DNA of 64,000 bases from contig CACESE010000002.1 in NCBI GenBank assembly GCA_902562135.1, positions 1-64,000 on the forward strand. Reading direction: 5' to 3'. The notes beneath the pieces are model-generated. The model did not search any database. It had not been told where the DNA came from and saw only the letters and a program-made list of their open reading frames with translations. This document shows positions 1-8,852 of the stretch, in pieces. This DNA comes from an uncultured SAR86 cluster bacterium. Its GTDB lineage: Bacteria > Pseudomonadota > Gammaproteobacteria > Magnimaribacterales > AG-339-G14. Each line of letters begins with the position of its first letter. Within the stretch, counting starts at the first letter, position 1. The translations under genes were made by a program, and so were the position numbers.

Positions 1-1592
1 AAAAGACAACCTGGAAAGAAGCCGATCAAAAAGTTAATCAATATGCAGGATTTCTTAAATCTCAAAAAATTGATAAAGGAGATTGTTTTGCAATTTTAAT
101 GGATAACAGTCCTGACTTTTTAATGATTCTATTAGCATCATTTAGAATCGGCTCAATTGCAGCATTAATAAATACAACAGTTTCAGGAGAAGGTCTTAAA
201 CACGTAATTAATATTTCCAATGTGAAACTTATAATTGCCGGAGCGTCTCATTTAAGTAAACTCACAAATGCTCTAGAGAATAGTGATTTAATAAATCTTC
301 CACTATTTTCAATAGAAGATTCTGAAAGAATCCCTGCAGAGTTTAACGATATTAAAGATTTATCTAAACAATTTTCAACTTTTGATCCTTATGAGCCAGT
401 GATGAAAGATGTAGCAGCTTACATCTTTACTTCAGGCACTACGGGCCTTCCTAAAGCTGCTTTAGTTGATCACGCAAAGCTTGTTAAAGGCTCATTTGCC
501 GGCCATTTTTTATGTTTTAATTTCAAAACGAAAGATAGACTGTATATGACTCTACCTCTGTATCATTCAACCGGTCTTGTTCTTGGTTGGGCAGCGAGCT
601 TAAGAGCGGGATGTGCAAACATTATAAAACCTAAATTTTCTGCTTCAGAATTTTGGGGCGATGTTAAAAAATATAAAGCAAATAAATTTATTTATGTTGG
701 TGAACTTTGTAGATATCTAATGAACTTACCTGCTTCAGAGACAGATAAAAGCAATTCAATAGTTCAAATTTCAGGAAATGGATTAAGACCAGACATTTGG
801 GACTCATTTCAAAAAAGATTCAATATCAAAAAAATAGTAGAAATATACGGAGCTACTGAAGCTGTTGGTATGACAGTTAATTCATTTGGAAGATCCGGAA
901 TGATAGGTAGAAAACGATCAGACTCTACAATTATTCATTGCAATAAGGACGACGGATCTCCAATTCTTAATGAGCAAGGATATTGTACAAAAATTTCCGA
1001 AGGTGAAACTGGTTTATATATTCAAAAAATAAGTTCGTCAGCTAAATTTCAAGGTTATCTGGACGCTCAGGCATCAAATAAAAAGATTTTACAAAATGTG
1101 TTCAATGAAGGTGATCAATATTTCAATACGGGGGATTTAATAACTCTTCATGATAATAATTGGTTATCTTTTGCAGATAGAGTTGGAGATACTTACAGAT
1201 GGAAAAGTGAAAATGTATCCACGATGGAAGTGGCAGCAATATTAAATAATGCTAGTGGAGTGATGGATTGTAACGTATATGGAGTTCAAGTAGATTCTGC
1301 AGAAGGAAAAGCTGGAATGGCGGCAATTAATGTTTCAAGCGATTTTAATTTCTCTTCATTTATTGAGCATGTAAATGAAAACCTTAATTCTTTCCAAAGA
1401 CCATATTTTTTGAGACTTACTTCAGATATGAAAACAACGGGTACTTTTAAACACCAGAAAGAAGATTTAAAAAAACAAGGATTCGATCCTAATTTAATTT
1501 CAGATAAACTTTATTTCTATCAAAGGGATTCATACGTAGAAATAGATAACAATTTATTTAAGCGTATTCATTCTGGGGAAGAAAGATTTTGA
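1..1592 (+). CDS. Fatty-acid--CoA ligase, FATP-like (5' truncated)
   Basis: Adenylate-forming enzyme that would activate a fatty or related carboxylic acid to its CoA thioester using ATP. The frame is open from base 3. The 32 residues before the first Met (base 99) read as family sequence (TWKEADQKVNQYAGF), so the true start lies off the left edge. Counted from that Met: AMP-binding TSGTTGLPKA at 111-120, YGATEAVGM at 250-258, TGDL at 344-347, and DRVGDTYRWKSENVST at 360-375. The last pattern is typical of the FATP/very-long-chain acyl-CoA synthetase branch, in contrast to FadD. The stop overlaps the TTG start of the next gene, so the two are probably co-transcribed. The substrate cannot be told from sequence. 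Confidence 0.9.
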   Translation, partial: KTTWKEADQKVNQYAGFLKSQKIDKGDCFAILMDNSPDFLMILLASFRIGSIAALINTTVSGEGLKHVINISNVKLIIAGASHLSKLTNALENSDLINLPLFSIEDSERIPAEFNDIKDLSKQFSTFDPYEPVMKDVAAYIFTSGTTGLPKAALVDHAKLVKGSFAGHFLCFNFKTKDRLYMTLPLYHSTGLVLGWAASLRAGCANIIKPKFSASEFWGDVKKYKANKFIYVGELCRYLMNLPASETDKSNSIVQISGNGLRPDIWDSFQKRFNIKKIVEIYGATEAVGMTVNSFGRSGMIGRKRSDSTIIHCNKDDGSPILNEQGYCTKISEGETGLYIQKISSSAKFQGYLDAQASNKKILQNVFNEGDQYFNTGDLITLHDNNWLSFADRVGDTYRWKSENVSTMEVAAILNNASGVMDCNVYGVQVDSAEGKAGMAAINVSSDFNFSSFIEHVNENLNSFQRPYFLRLTSDMKTTGTFKHQKEDLKKQGFDPNLISDKLYFYQRDSYVEIDNNLFKRIHSGEERF

Positions 1593-2941
1593 TTAAAAAA
1601 GCAATTAGAAATTTTCTTTCGCGAAGAACCTTCGCCTATAAGACTAGAAATTTAACAATGAATAAATTTTCTAGTTATGAGAATTTCAAAGCTATTAGAA
1701 AAATAGCAGAACTCAAAAGAAAAGAGGAAAAAAGAAATCATGAAGTTTTATACTTTCATAAAGTAGATGATCCCTATTCTCATTTAACAGTCCAGTTCGT
1801 AGAAAAATTTAAAGATGAATACTCTATAGATATAGTTCCTATACTCGTTGGAGAAGAGAATCCTGAAACTCTTCATGAACCTGATTTATACAGTATATAT
1901 TGTCTAGAAGATGTTAAAAGAATAGCTCCATATTATGGAATTGAGTTTAATGGAAATTCTTATCCACAAAAATCCTTAGTAAATAAAGCAAATTCAATTC
2001 TTGCTTCGTTAAATTCAGATGAATTTATTGAAGTTGCAAAAAAAGTAAGCACACATTTATGGAATAATGACGAAATTGAACTCTCAAATATGCAAAAAGA
2101 TTTTACTTGTTCAATGGCTGAGGTTTCATCTGCTTTGGCAAGGGGTAACCAAATTAGAAATGATTCCGATTATTATTTTGGATCAGCTTTTTATTATGAA
2201 AGAGAACTCTATTGGGGAGTAGATCGTTTAAGCCATCTCGAAGATAGATTAATTGAATTAGAAGCTAAAAAAATTCCAAATAATGAATCCATCGCTCCTT
2301 TATTTGTAAAAGCTCCAGATAAGTTAGATTCTGACAAAGAATTTAATTTAACTTATTACCCTTCTTTAAACAGTCCTTATACATTTATTAGCGCAAAAAG
2401 AGTAAAAGAACTAAGAAGAGACTATCCTATTAATTTAATAACAAGACCTGTCTTGCCCATGTTGATGAGAATGATGACAATTCCAGCATTTAAAGCAAAA
2501 TATATAATTTCTGACGCTGCAAGAGAAGGAAGAAAATATGGCTATGAAATGAAAGATATTTATTCACCAATTGGAAAACCTGCAAGAAAGGCTTATTCAC
2601 TTTTTCCAATAATAGACAGCCAGTCAAAAGGTTTTGAATATATAGATGGACTACTTAAAGCCTCTTTTCAAGATGGTATTAATATCGGTGAAGAATCTTT
2701 CTTAGAAAATTTGGTGATAGATATAGGTCTAGATTGGAGCGAAATAAAAGGCTATTTAAATAATCCAGAGTGGAAAAAAATCCTAAATGATAATCTTGAA
2801 GATATGTATCAAGGAAATTGTTGGGGTGTACCTAGTTTTAAATTAACTAATGCAAATGGAAGTAACCCTTTCTATGTTTGGGGTCAAGACCGTATGTGGT
2901 TAATTAAAGAAGAAATTTTTAAAAGAATTAAAGAATCATAA
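1589..2941 (+). CDS. Double DsbA-like domain protein, 2-hydroxychromene-2-carboxylate isomerase family
   Basis: Two tandem thioredoxin/DsbA-like modules (about residues 50-245 and 253-445), each opening with the family pattern: YFHKVDDPYSHL near 55-66 and YYPSLNSPYTFI near 256-267. The second module continues with the kappa-class GST/HCCA isomerase style segment around 280-310 and ends in GNCWGVPSF, the usual cis-Pro region. No CxxC is present, so a disulfide oxidoreductase role is unlikely; a glutathione-dependent isomerase or transferase role is inferred. The TTG start at 1589 overlaps the ligase stop. An ATG at residue 24 (base 1658) is an alternative start. Linkage to the acyl-CoA ligase suggests a shared catabolic pathway, substrate unknown. 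Confidence 0.75.
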   Translation: MIKKAIRNFLSRRTFAYKTRNLTMNKFSSYENFKAIRKIAELKRKEEKRNHEVLYFHKVDDPYSHLTVQFVEKFKDEYSIDIVPILVGEENPETLHEPDLYSIYCLEDVKRIAPYYGIEFNGNSYPQKSLVNKANSILASLNSDEFIEVAKKVSTHLWNNDEIELSNMQKDFTCSMAEVSSALARGNQIRNDSDYYFGSAFYYERELYWGVDRLSHLEDRLIELEAKKIPNNESIAPLFVKAPDKLDSDKEFNLTYYPSLNSPYTFISAKRVKELRRDYPINLITRPVLPMLMRMMTIPAFKAKYIISDAAREGRKYGYEMKDIYSPIGKPARKAYSLFPIIDSQSKGFEYIDGLLKASFQDGINIGEESFLENLVIDIGLDWSEIKGYLNNPEWKKILNDNLEDMYQGNCWGVPSFKLTNANGSNPFYVWGQDRMWLIKEEIFKRIKES

Positions 2942-3012
2942 AATTTTTATTTATTTTGAGTGAATTTAAAAAATCTTTTTCACTCTAAGAATTTCATAAA
3001 TTAAAAAATTAA

Positions 3013-3138
3013 ATGAAGAAAGTCAAAAAAAGGCAAAACCCCGTTGCAAAAAATGCCAGAAAATTTAATAAGGCTAGTGTTTTTGCAGATAAGAAAAAAT
3101 ATAATAGAAAAAATAAATATTCCCAAGAAAATGAATAA
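3013..3138 (+). CDS. 41-residue highly basic conserved small protein
   Basis: ATG at 3013 opens a 41-codon frame ending in TAA at 3136-3138, overlapping the following synthase start (3131) by 8 bases. The product is Lys/Arg/Asn-rich with the core NPVAKNARKFNKASVFADKK. It resembles a short uncharacterised gammaproteobacterial family (NPVAK...FNKA...DKKK pattern, possibly DUF7230; the name is from memory). Strong positive charge suggests nucleic-acid or ribosome contact, but function is unknown. The overlap implies translational coupling with the sulfur gene. Upstream, no clear Shine-Dalgarno is seen. Confidence 0.65.
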   Translation: MKKVKKRQNPVAKNARKFNKASVFADKKKYNRKNKYSQENE

Positions 3139-4105
3139 TGTCTATAACAATATCCTTGATATGGTGGGAAATACTCCCCTTCTGAAAATAAATCAAATTG
3201 ATACAGGTCTATGCGAGCTATATGTGAAACTTGAAAATTTAAATCCTGGAGGCTCAATTAAAGATAGAGTCGGCTTGCAAATGATTGATGATGCAGAAAA
3301 AAATGGAATTCTCAAAAAAGGTGGCACCATAGTTGAATGTACAGCTGGAAATACTGGATTGGGTTTAGCCTTAGCAGCAAAATTAAAAGGATATAAATTA
3401 ATTTTGGTAATTCCAGATAAGATGAGTCAAGAAAAAGTTATGCACTTAGAGGCTATGGGGGTTGAAATTGTTTTTACTAGATCCGATGTAGAAAAAGGTC
3501 ATCCTGAGCATTATCAAGATTTAGCAGCTAAAATTGTATCTGAAACTCCAGGGGCTTTTTTTACTGACCAATTTAATAATCCATCCAATCCACTTATTCA
3601 CGAAACTACAACAGGTCCAGAAATATGGAATCAAATGAATGGCGATATAGATGCTTTTGTAGCAGGCGTTGGAACAGGAGGGACAATTAGTGGCGTCGGT
3701 AAATTTCTTAAATCTAAAAACCCAAATATATCCCTAATCGTAGCCGATCCAGAGGGATCTGTTGTTGCAGATGCTGTCAATAAAGGATCTTTTAAATATG
3801 AAAATGGATCTTGGCTTGTAGAAGGAATTGGCGAAGATCATATTCCAGGAAATTTAAACTTAGATATTATTGACGAGGGTATTTATGTTTCTGATGAAAA
3901 GGCATTTGCTATGTTAAACAGACTTTTAAAGGAAGAAGGAATATTGGCAGGCACATCTTGTGGAACATTATTAGAGGCAGCCGTGACATGGTGCAAACTC
4001 CAAAAAGAACCTAAAAAAGTTGTTACTTTAATATGCGATACTGGAAATAAATATTTATCCAAAGCATATAATAAAGAATGGCTTAAAGAGAATATAAAGA
4101 AATGA
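3131..4105 (+). CDS. cbs: Cystathionine beta-synthase-type PLP enzyme
   Basis: Fold-type II PLP enzyme that would condense serine (or O-acetylserine) with homocysteine, the first step of reverse transsulfuration. In 324 residues: PLP lysine in GGSIKDRVG (Lys44), the substrate loop TAGNTG near 71-76, phosphate-binding GVGTGGTISG near 179-188, and GTSCG near 276. There is no C-terminal CBS-domain pair and no haem region, so it is the short bacterial form. Start chosen at ATG 3131 because homology begins there (NNVYNNILDMVGNTPLLK). It overlaps the next gene by ATGA. A plain cysteine synthase (CysK) is the alternative, but the adjacent gamma-lyase favours cystathionine chemistry. Confidence 0.82.
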   Translation: MNNVYNNILDMVGNTPLLKINQIDTGLCELYVKLENLNPGGSIKDRVGLQMIDDAEKNGILKKGGTIVECTAGNTGLGLALAAKLKGYKLILVIPDKMSQEKVMHLEAMGVEIVFTRSDVEKGHPEHYQDLAAKIVSETPGAFFTDQFNNPSNPLIHETTTGPEIWNQMNGDIDAFVAGVGTGGTISGVGKFLKSKNPNISLIVADPEGSVVADAVNKGSFKYENGSWLVEGIGEDHIPGNLNLDIIDEGIYVSDEKAFAMLNRLLKEEGILAGTSCGTLLEAAVTWCKLQKEPKKVVTLICDTGNKYLSKAYNKEWLKENIKK

Positions 4106-5265
4106 GAAAAAAAAAGAATCATCACTTTGAAACTAAAGTAATACATGCTGGGCAAAAATCCGACCCTACTACTGGAGCGGTAATGACTCCTATTGTTTTA
4201 GCTTCTACCTTTGAACAGTCTAGCCCTGGAGTTCACAAAGGATACGATTATTCAAGATCAATAAATCCAACAAGAGAAGCATTTGAAAATTGTATTGCAG
4301 ATTTAGAAAATGGACTTAAGGGGTATGGTTTTTCTTCAGGTGTAGCAGCAATTTCAGCATGTGTTGAATTATTATCGCCTGGTGATCACATTATTGCCAT
4401 GGATGATTTATATGGTGGATCGGTAAGATTATTCAATGAAATAAAATCCTTATCACAAGGAATAGAAATATCTTATGTAGATATGACTGATACAAACAAT
4501 ATCAAAAACGCAATCAAAGCATCTACAAAAATGATCTTTGTAGAAACTCCTACCAATCCATTATTAAAAATTGCTGATCTTTCAAAAATTGCAAAACTTG
4601 CCATGAAAGAAAAAATACTTACAGTCTGTGACAATACTTTTGCTTCGCCTTTCAATCAAAAGCCTATAAATGATGGAATTGATATTGTTATACATTCAGC
4701 TACAAAATATTTAGGCGGACATTCTGACTTGATAGCTGGTGCTATGGTAATTGGAAAAAATGATAAAAAGCTAATAAATAAAATGTCTAACATTCATAAT
4801 TCTTTAGGGCCAATTACTAGCGCTTTTGATAGTTATCTGTTGCTCAGAAGTCTTAAAACTTTAGTAGTTCGAATGGAAAGACATAATAGTAATGCTCTAG
4901 AACTAGCAAAATTTCTTGAGAAACATAATAAAGTTTCTAAGGTTATCTATCCAGGTTTAAAATCTCACCCACAACATAAACTTGCATCAAAACAAATGCA
5001 TGGTTTCGGAGGCATAGTTTCTTTCGAATTGAAAGGCAATTTATCTAAAGCTAAATCTTTTTTAAGAAAAACTAAGTTATTTACTCTTGCCGAAAGCTTA
5101 GGAGGAGTTGAGAGTCTAATCGAACATCCAGCTATTATGACCCATGCTTCTTTAGATAAAAAAAGAAGAGAAAAGCTAGGGATATCAAATACTTTTATCA
5201 GACTTTCAGTTGGACTTGAAAACGTTAAAGATCTCAAGAAAGATATAGATGAAGCTTTAAACTGA
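4102..5265 (+). CDS. Cystathionine gamma-lyase (or gamma-synthase), Cys/Met PLP family
   Basis: Fold-type I Cys/Met-metabolism PLP enzyme of normal length (387 aa). Visible: YSRSINPTREAFE near 50-62, DDLYGGS near 101-107, the PLP lysine in SATKYLGGHSD (Lys202), and the C-terminal ESLGGVESLIEHPA substrate loop. Its ATG overlaps the stop of the beta-synthase (ATGA), so both are translated together. As a pair they would convert homocysteine plus serine to cysteine, 2-oxobutyrate and ammonia. Gamma-synthase activity cannot be excluded from sequence; the operon partner makes the lyase reading more likely. Confidence 0.85.
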   Translation: MRKKKNHHFETKVIHAGQKSDPTTGAVMTPIVLASTFEQSSPGVHKGYDYSRSINPTREAFENCIADLENGLKGYGFSSGVAAISACVELLSPGDHIIAMDDLYGGSVRLFNEIKSLSQGIEISYVDMTDTNNIKNAIKASTKMIFVETPTNPLLKIADLSKIAKLAMKEKILTVCDNTFASPFNQKPINDGIDIVIHSATKYLGGHSDLIAGAMVIGKNDKKLINKMSNIHNSLGPITSAFDSYLLLRSLKTLVVRMERHNSNALELAKFLEKHNKVSKVIYPGLKSHPQHKLASKQMHGFGGIVSFELKGNLSKAKSFLRKTKLFTLAESLGGVESLIEHPAIMTHASLDKKRREKLGISNTFIRLSVGLENVKDLKKDIDEALN

Positions 5266-5267
5266 AA

Positions 5268-6014
5268 TTAAATATTATTTTTAAGATCATATAAGAATTT
5301 TTTTAATCTATATTCTGAACTTAATAAGATACGTTTTATGATTCTTTTAATTTTAAGTGAGATTGTTCTTTCCTTTCTAGATTTAATCCTATCTATTTCA
5401 CTACCAAACTTAAAATTTTGAGAGACTGTATATGGTTTAAGGCCAAAGATTTTTAATCCTTTAAAAACATACCATTGCTTATCTATGTCAATTGGTCTTG
5501 AAATTTTTTGCGATAAAGATAGCAACAATTCAGCTCCGCTTCTTGAGATGACATAAGCACAAGTTGATGCTGGTGGTTTGTAATATGATACTAAATCGTA
5601 ACCATCAATATTGAACAAATTTTTTGTTCTTCTTGGTTTGAGATTCGTCTCCGTTAATTTAATAATATGCCAGTCAATTTCAAGATTATCTATAACTTCC
5701 AGAGCATTTTTTAAATCATCACTTACTAAAGCATCATCTTCTAAAACAAGACCATAATTAATTTCATTTTCTACAATCCTTTTCCAGACATTTTTATGTG
5801 CAAGAAAACATCCTATTTCACCATCAGACAAGGGGTAATAGAAATTTTTTATATTATCTTGTACAGAGTAAAAATCTTTTAAATGAGGCTCTAATCTTAA
5901 ATCTACACCAGGAATTGTCTCAAAAGAAAAGTTCAACTCTTTTAACTGACCAGAAATTGCGTTTAACCTTTCATAAGAAGAAGGCATATTTATGACAAAT
6001 GCCTTAGAAATCAT
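5268..6014 (-). CDS. Glycosyltransferase family 25 (LPS/surface glycan)
   Basis: GT25 family protein, probably adding a hexose to lipooligosaccharide or another surface glycan on the cytoplasmic face. Family signatures: N-terminal AFVINMPSSYERL, then LSDGEIGCFLAHKNVWK near 82-98, and the acidic metal/sugar-nucleotide site YGLVLEDDALV near 107-117. The C-terminus is strongly basic (Lys/Arg-rich, last ~40 residues), as often seen in membrane-associated members. It converges tail-to-tail with the transsulfuration operon with 2 bases between stops. Donor and acceptor are unknown. Confidence 0.85.
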   Translation of the reverse strand: MISKAFVINMPSSYERLNAISGQLKELNFSFETIPGVDLRLEPHLKDFYSVQDNIKNFYYPLSDGEIGCFLAHKNVWKRIVENEINYGLVLEDDALVSDDLKNALEVIDNLEIDWHIIKLTETNLKPRRTKNLFNIDGYDLVSYYKPPASTCAYVISRSGAELLLSLSQKISRPIDIDKQWYVFKGLKIFGLKPYTVSQNFKFGSEIDRIKSRKERTISLKIKRIIKRILLSSEYRLKKFLYDLKNNI

Positions 6015-6021
6015 AAAAAAT

Positions 6022-6408
6022 TTATGCGTCGAAATTAAAAAAAGTTAGCTTATTTCCATCTAAGTCATAAACATAAGCTCCATAGAAAGCCCCTGCTCTC
6101 TGACCAGGTTCGCCATCATCTTTTGCGCCTAAAGAAATTGCCTTAGCATACATTGCATCAACTTCTTCTTTAGAATCTAGAGCAATACCTTTCATTGTTC
6201 CATTACCTGAAGAAGCTTGTTCTCCATTATATGGCACAGCAATAGCTAAAATTACAGAGTTATCATCTGGCGATAGCCACATAGTTATGCGATCGTTTGC
6301 TGGAAACTTAATTGCATTAATTAAGCTTAAAAGTTCATTATAGAAATTTTCAGCTGCTTCTTTATCATTAGTACCCAAAGTTGAATAATGTTTAAGTTTT
6401 GTTGCCAT
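6022..6408 (-). CDS. VOC-superfamily (glyoxalase-like) protein
   Basis: Single vicinal-oxygen-chelate domain of 128 aa, in the PhnB/glyoxalase-like group. It opens with KHYSTLGTNDKEAAENFY and ends with GAYVYDLDGNKLTFFNF, the typical beta-strand bearing the C-terminal metal-ligand region. Its ATG overlaps the purU stop by one base (TAATG), so it is the last gene of a purU-led transcript. Possible roles include lactoylglutathione-type isomerisation or small-molecule binding; nothing here fixes the substrate. Confidence 0.75.
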   Translation of the reverse strand: MATKLKHYSTLGTNDKEAAENFYNELLSLINAIKFPANDRITMWLSPDDNSVILAIAVPYNGEQASSGNGTMKGIALDSKEEVDAMYAKAISLGAKDDGEPGQRAGAFYGAYVYDLDGNKLTFFNFDA

Positions 6409-7265
6409 TATTTAAAAATTACAGTTTTATTATTATTTAAAAATACTCTTTGTTCAGAATGATATTGTACCGCTTTTGCGAGTGTAATGGACTCAATATC
6501 TCTACCAATAATTTCCATATCTTCTGGAGATTTTGTGTGGTCTATTCTATCAACGGTTTGTTCTATTATTGGCCCTTCATCTAAATCACTTGTCACATAA
6601 TGAGCTGTGGCACCAAGAATTTTAACCCCTTTAGAATATGCTTGATGGTAAGGTTTAGCCCCTTTAAAACTTGGGAGGAATGAATGATGAATATTAATTA
6701 TTTTTCCAAAGTATTCTTCGCAAAAATTAGTAGATAGTATTTGCATATATCTAGCTAAAATAACTAAGTCTACTTTATCTTTTTTAAGAATATCTATTAT
6801 TTTAGTTTCTGCATTTTGCTTATCATCTTTTGTCACCTCTATATGATAAAAAGGGATTTCGTAATCCGATGCGATTTTTTCTAAATCTGGATGATTTGAA
6901 ATTATAGATTTGATATCCAATTTTAAAGCATTGACACTATGACGATACAGAAGATCCTGTAAACAATGACTATATTTAGATACAAATATAGAAGTGTTTG
7001 GATTCAAAATAGCATCCTCAAATGACCATTCCATAGAAATTTTCCCTGCCAAATCACTAAATTTTTTATCAAATTCATCTTTTTTAATTTCTTCATTTGG
7101 CGATACTACTTTTATCCTCATAAAAAACTTATTGGTTTCTGGGTCTCCATAATGAGCTGACTCTTTAATAAAGAGATTGTTTTCATTTAAAAAATTAGAA
7201 ACTTTTGCCACTAAACCAAGAGCGTCTGGGCAAACTCCTCTTAATATGTACTCTTTGTTACTCAA
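6408..7265 (-). CDS. purU: Formyltetrahydrofolate deformylase
   Basis: Hydrolyses 10-formyl-THF to THF and formate, balancing one-carbon pools and feeding formate to purine synthesis. An N-terminal ACT domain (about 5-85, ILRGVCPDALGLVAKVSNFL) precedes a formyltransferase-fold domain. Catalytic Asn191 and His193 sit in IINIHHSFLPSFKGA and the Asp in VTSDLDEGP (Asp229), all conserved. Length 285 aa is standard. Its start overlaps the upstream membrane protein by 8 bases and its stop overlaps the VOC gene by 1. Confidence 0.95.
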   Translation of the reverse strand: MSNKEYILRGVCPDALGLVAKVSNFLNENNLFIKESAHYGDPETNKFFMRIKVVSPNEEIKKDEFDKKFSDLAGKISMEWSFEDAILNPNTSIFVSKYSHCLQDLLYRHSVNALKLDIKSIISNHPDLEKIASDYEIPFYHIEVTKDDKQNAETKIIDILKKDKVDLVILARYMQILSTNFCEEYFGKIINIHHSFLPSFKGAKPYHQAYSKGVKILGATAHYVTSDLDEGPIIEQTVDRIDHTKSPEDMEIIGRDIESITLAKAVQYHSEQRVFLNNNKTVIFK

Positions 7266-7734
7266 TTTCTCTGTAATAAAACTTTATCTTACCGGTATTT
7301 TTATCAGGAATATTTATCTCCCTGACTAATTCGCCGCCATCTTCATATATTTCTTGAGTTATGTCTAGAGAGTTTCCAAACAAATCAATGTTTTGTGAGA
7401 AAAAACCTGTTATTAAATTTTTTTCTTGTCCTTTCCAATCTCTTAAATTGTTATAAATTAATGCTTCGTTTTCTTCATTACATTTAATTTCTACTAAAAT
7501 TTGACTGTTAGTAAGTAAAGATGGAACAAAAAAATTTATAAGAATTTTTTGTACTTTTTTTGACTCAAAAGAATCTAGACCATCAGTTAAACCTGAGAAG
7601 TTTTCTATCCTGTTTAAGTTCCATGTTTTTTCGACTTCACAGCCTTCCGCTATTGGTACTGGAGAAAAAGTTAAAATTCTAAATAATAAAATTAAAATTA
7701 AAGGTGTAAAAAAAACTAATGACAGTTTTGTCAT
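7258..7734 (-). CDS. Unrecognised membrane-anchored or secreted protein (158 aa)
   Basis: I do not recognise this family. An N-terminal hydrophobic segment (about residues 4-24) followed by a polar domain suggests a signal anchor or cleaved signal peptide with the rest in the periplasm. Two cysteines (about 32 and 84) could form a disulfide. The rest is predicted mixed alpha/beta with many Asn, Asp and Glu. It lies 3 bases after the MscS gene and overlaps purU by 8 bases, so it is co-transcribed with both. No motif suggests catalysis. Confidence 0.6.
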   Translation of the reverse strand: MTKLSLVFFTPLILILLFRILTFSPVPIAEGCEVEKTWNLNRIENFSGLTDGLDSFESKKVQKILINFFVPSLLTNSQILVEIKCNEENEALIYNNLRDWKGQEKNLITGFFSQNIDLFGNSLDITQEIYEDGGELVREINIPDKNTGKIKFYYREIE

Positions 7735-7737
7735 ATC

Positions 7738-8829
7738 TTACTTATCTAAACTATTTTCAAAATATATTGAACTTGAAGGAAAAGCAAAATCAGAATTATT
7801 GCTAATTACTATATCTTTTACTTTCAATAATAAGTTTTGTTTCACGTCAGAATATTCAGTATAAGAGTCTTTATTTGTATAACAGAGAATTTCTAAATCG
7901 ATAGAACTAGCTCCAAATTCAACAGCTTTTGCAAATGAGTTTTGACCAGGATTGATGCAAAAACCAAAAGCTTCATTATTAATGTATTTATCAATTTCTC
8001 TACAAATATTAGAAATGTCTTCTGCAGATGTTGAATAGATTAAATTTACCATCCATCTAATCCTTCGATACTTATTTAATCCGTGATTGATAACACTTAT
8101 ATCTGATAAATCTTTATTAGGTATTATCATAGGCGAAGTATCAAATAAGCGTACTGTAGTAGATCTAAATCCAATGCTTTCAACTATACCGTGAAATTGA
8201 CCAGGCACTTCAATTCTATGTCCAGGTTGGAATCTATTTTCACCAATAATTAACATTCCAGATATAAGATTTTTAAATAAATCTTGTGCTCCTAAAGCTA
8301 TTGCAACAGAAAATAGTCCTAGTCCTGCAATAAGAGGGCCTATTTCAATACCAAAAATGTCAAGGATTATTGCTAAACCTATAACCCAAACTAACACTCT
8401 GGTTGACCTTTCCAACCATACTGACATGGCTTGAGTTAACCAAGTATTATTAGATAAAACTGAGAATAAAGGTCGTACTAAATTAGAAAGAGCGCTAAAA
8501 ATTGTGTAAACAATCAAAGCTTTGACTATATTTGTTGCAACCAAATCAACGATTCCCGAAAGAGGTAAATAAATGGTTATTAAATAGATACCTATGGTAA
8601 TTGGAATAAATCCAAGAGGCCTTTTAAGTGTATCTAATAATATATCGTCAAAAACAGTCTCAGTTTTAGAGGTTATTTTTTTTATGGTGTTAACGCCTAA
8701 ATTTATAAAAATACCTCTAAGAATCAAAGAAAAAATCAAGATAAATACAGAAATCAGTACTTGAGACATACTGATTCCTAAGAATCCAGACGTCCATACT
8801 TGATTAACTAAACCTATAAAATCATCCAT
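7738..8829 (-). CDS. MscS-family mechanosensitive channel
   Basis: Small-conductance mechanosensitive channel protein of 363 aa releasing solutes on hypo-osmotic shock. Several N-terminal membrane segments (about 20-40, 65-85, 95-115, 140-160) precede the pore helix, rich in Gly/Ala (IAGLGLFSVAIALGAQDLFKNLISG near 167-191). The beta-domain follows (PGHRIEVPGQFHGIVESIGFR), then the alpha/beta C-terminal vestibule. It sits directly downstream of the alpha-E/ATP-grasp genes after a 23-base gap, so it may belong to the same transcript. Confidence 0.9.
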   Translation of the reverse strand: MDDFIGLVNQVWTSGFLGISMSQVLISVFILIFSLILRGIFINLGVNTIKKITSKTETVFDDILLDTLKRPLGFIPITIGIYLITIYLPLSGIVDLVATNIVKALIVYTIFSALSNLVRPLFSVLSNNTWLTQAMSVWLERSTRVLVWVIGLAIILDIFGIEIGPLIAGLGLFSVAIALGAQDLFKNLISGMLIIGENRFQPGHRIEVPGQFHGIVESIGFRSTTVRLFDTSPMIIPNKDLSDISVINHGLNKYRRIRWMVNLIYSTSAEDISNICREIDKYINNEAFGFCINPGQNSFAKAVEFGASSIDLEILCYTNKDSYTEYSDVKQNLLLKVKDIVISNNSDFAFPSSSIYFENSLDK

Positions 8830-8852
8830 TAGTGGAAGGATACTATTTATAG

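Noticed and set aside
2958..2985. Stem-loop GAGTGAA...TTCACTC after the isomerase gene
   Set aside because: Loop of 14 bases and no U-run on either side, so I do not call it a terminator.
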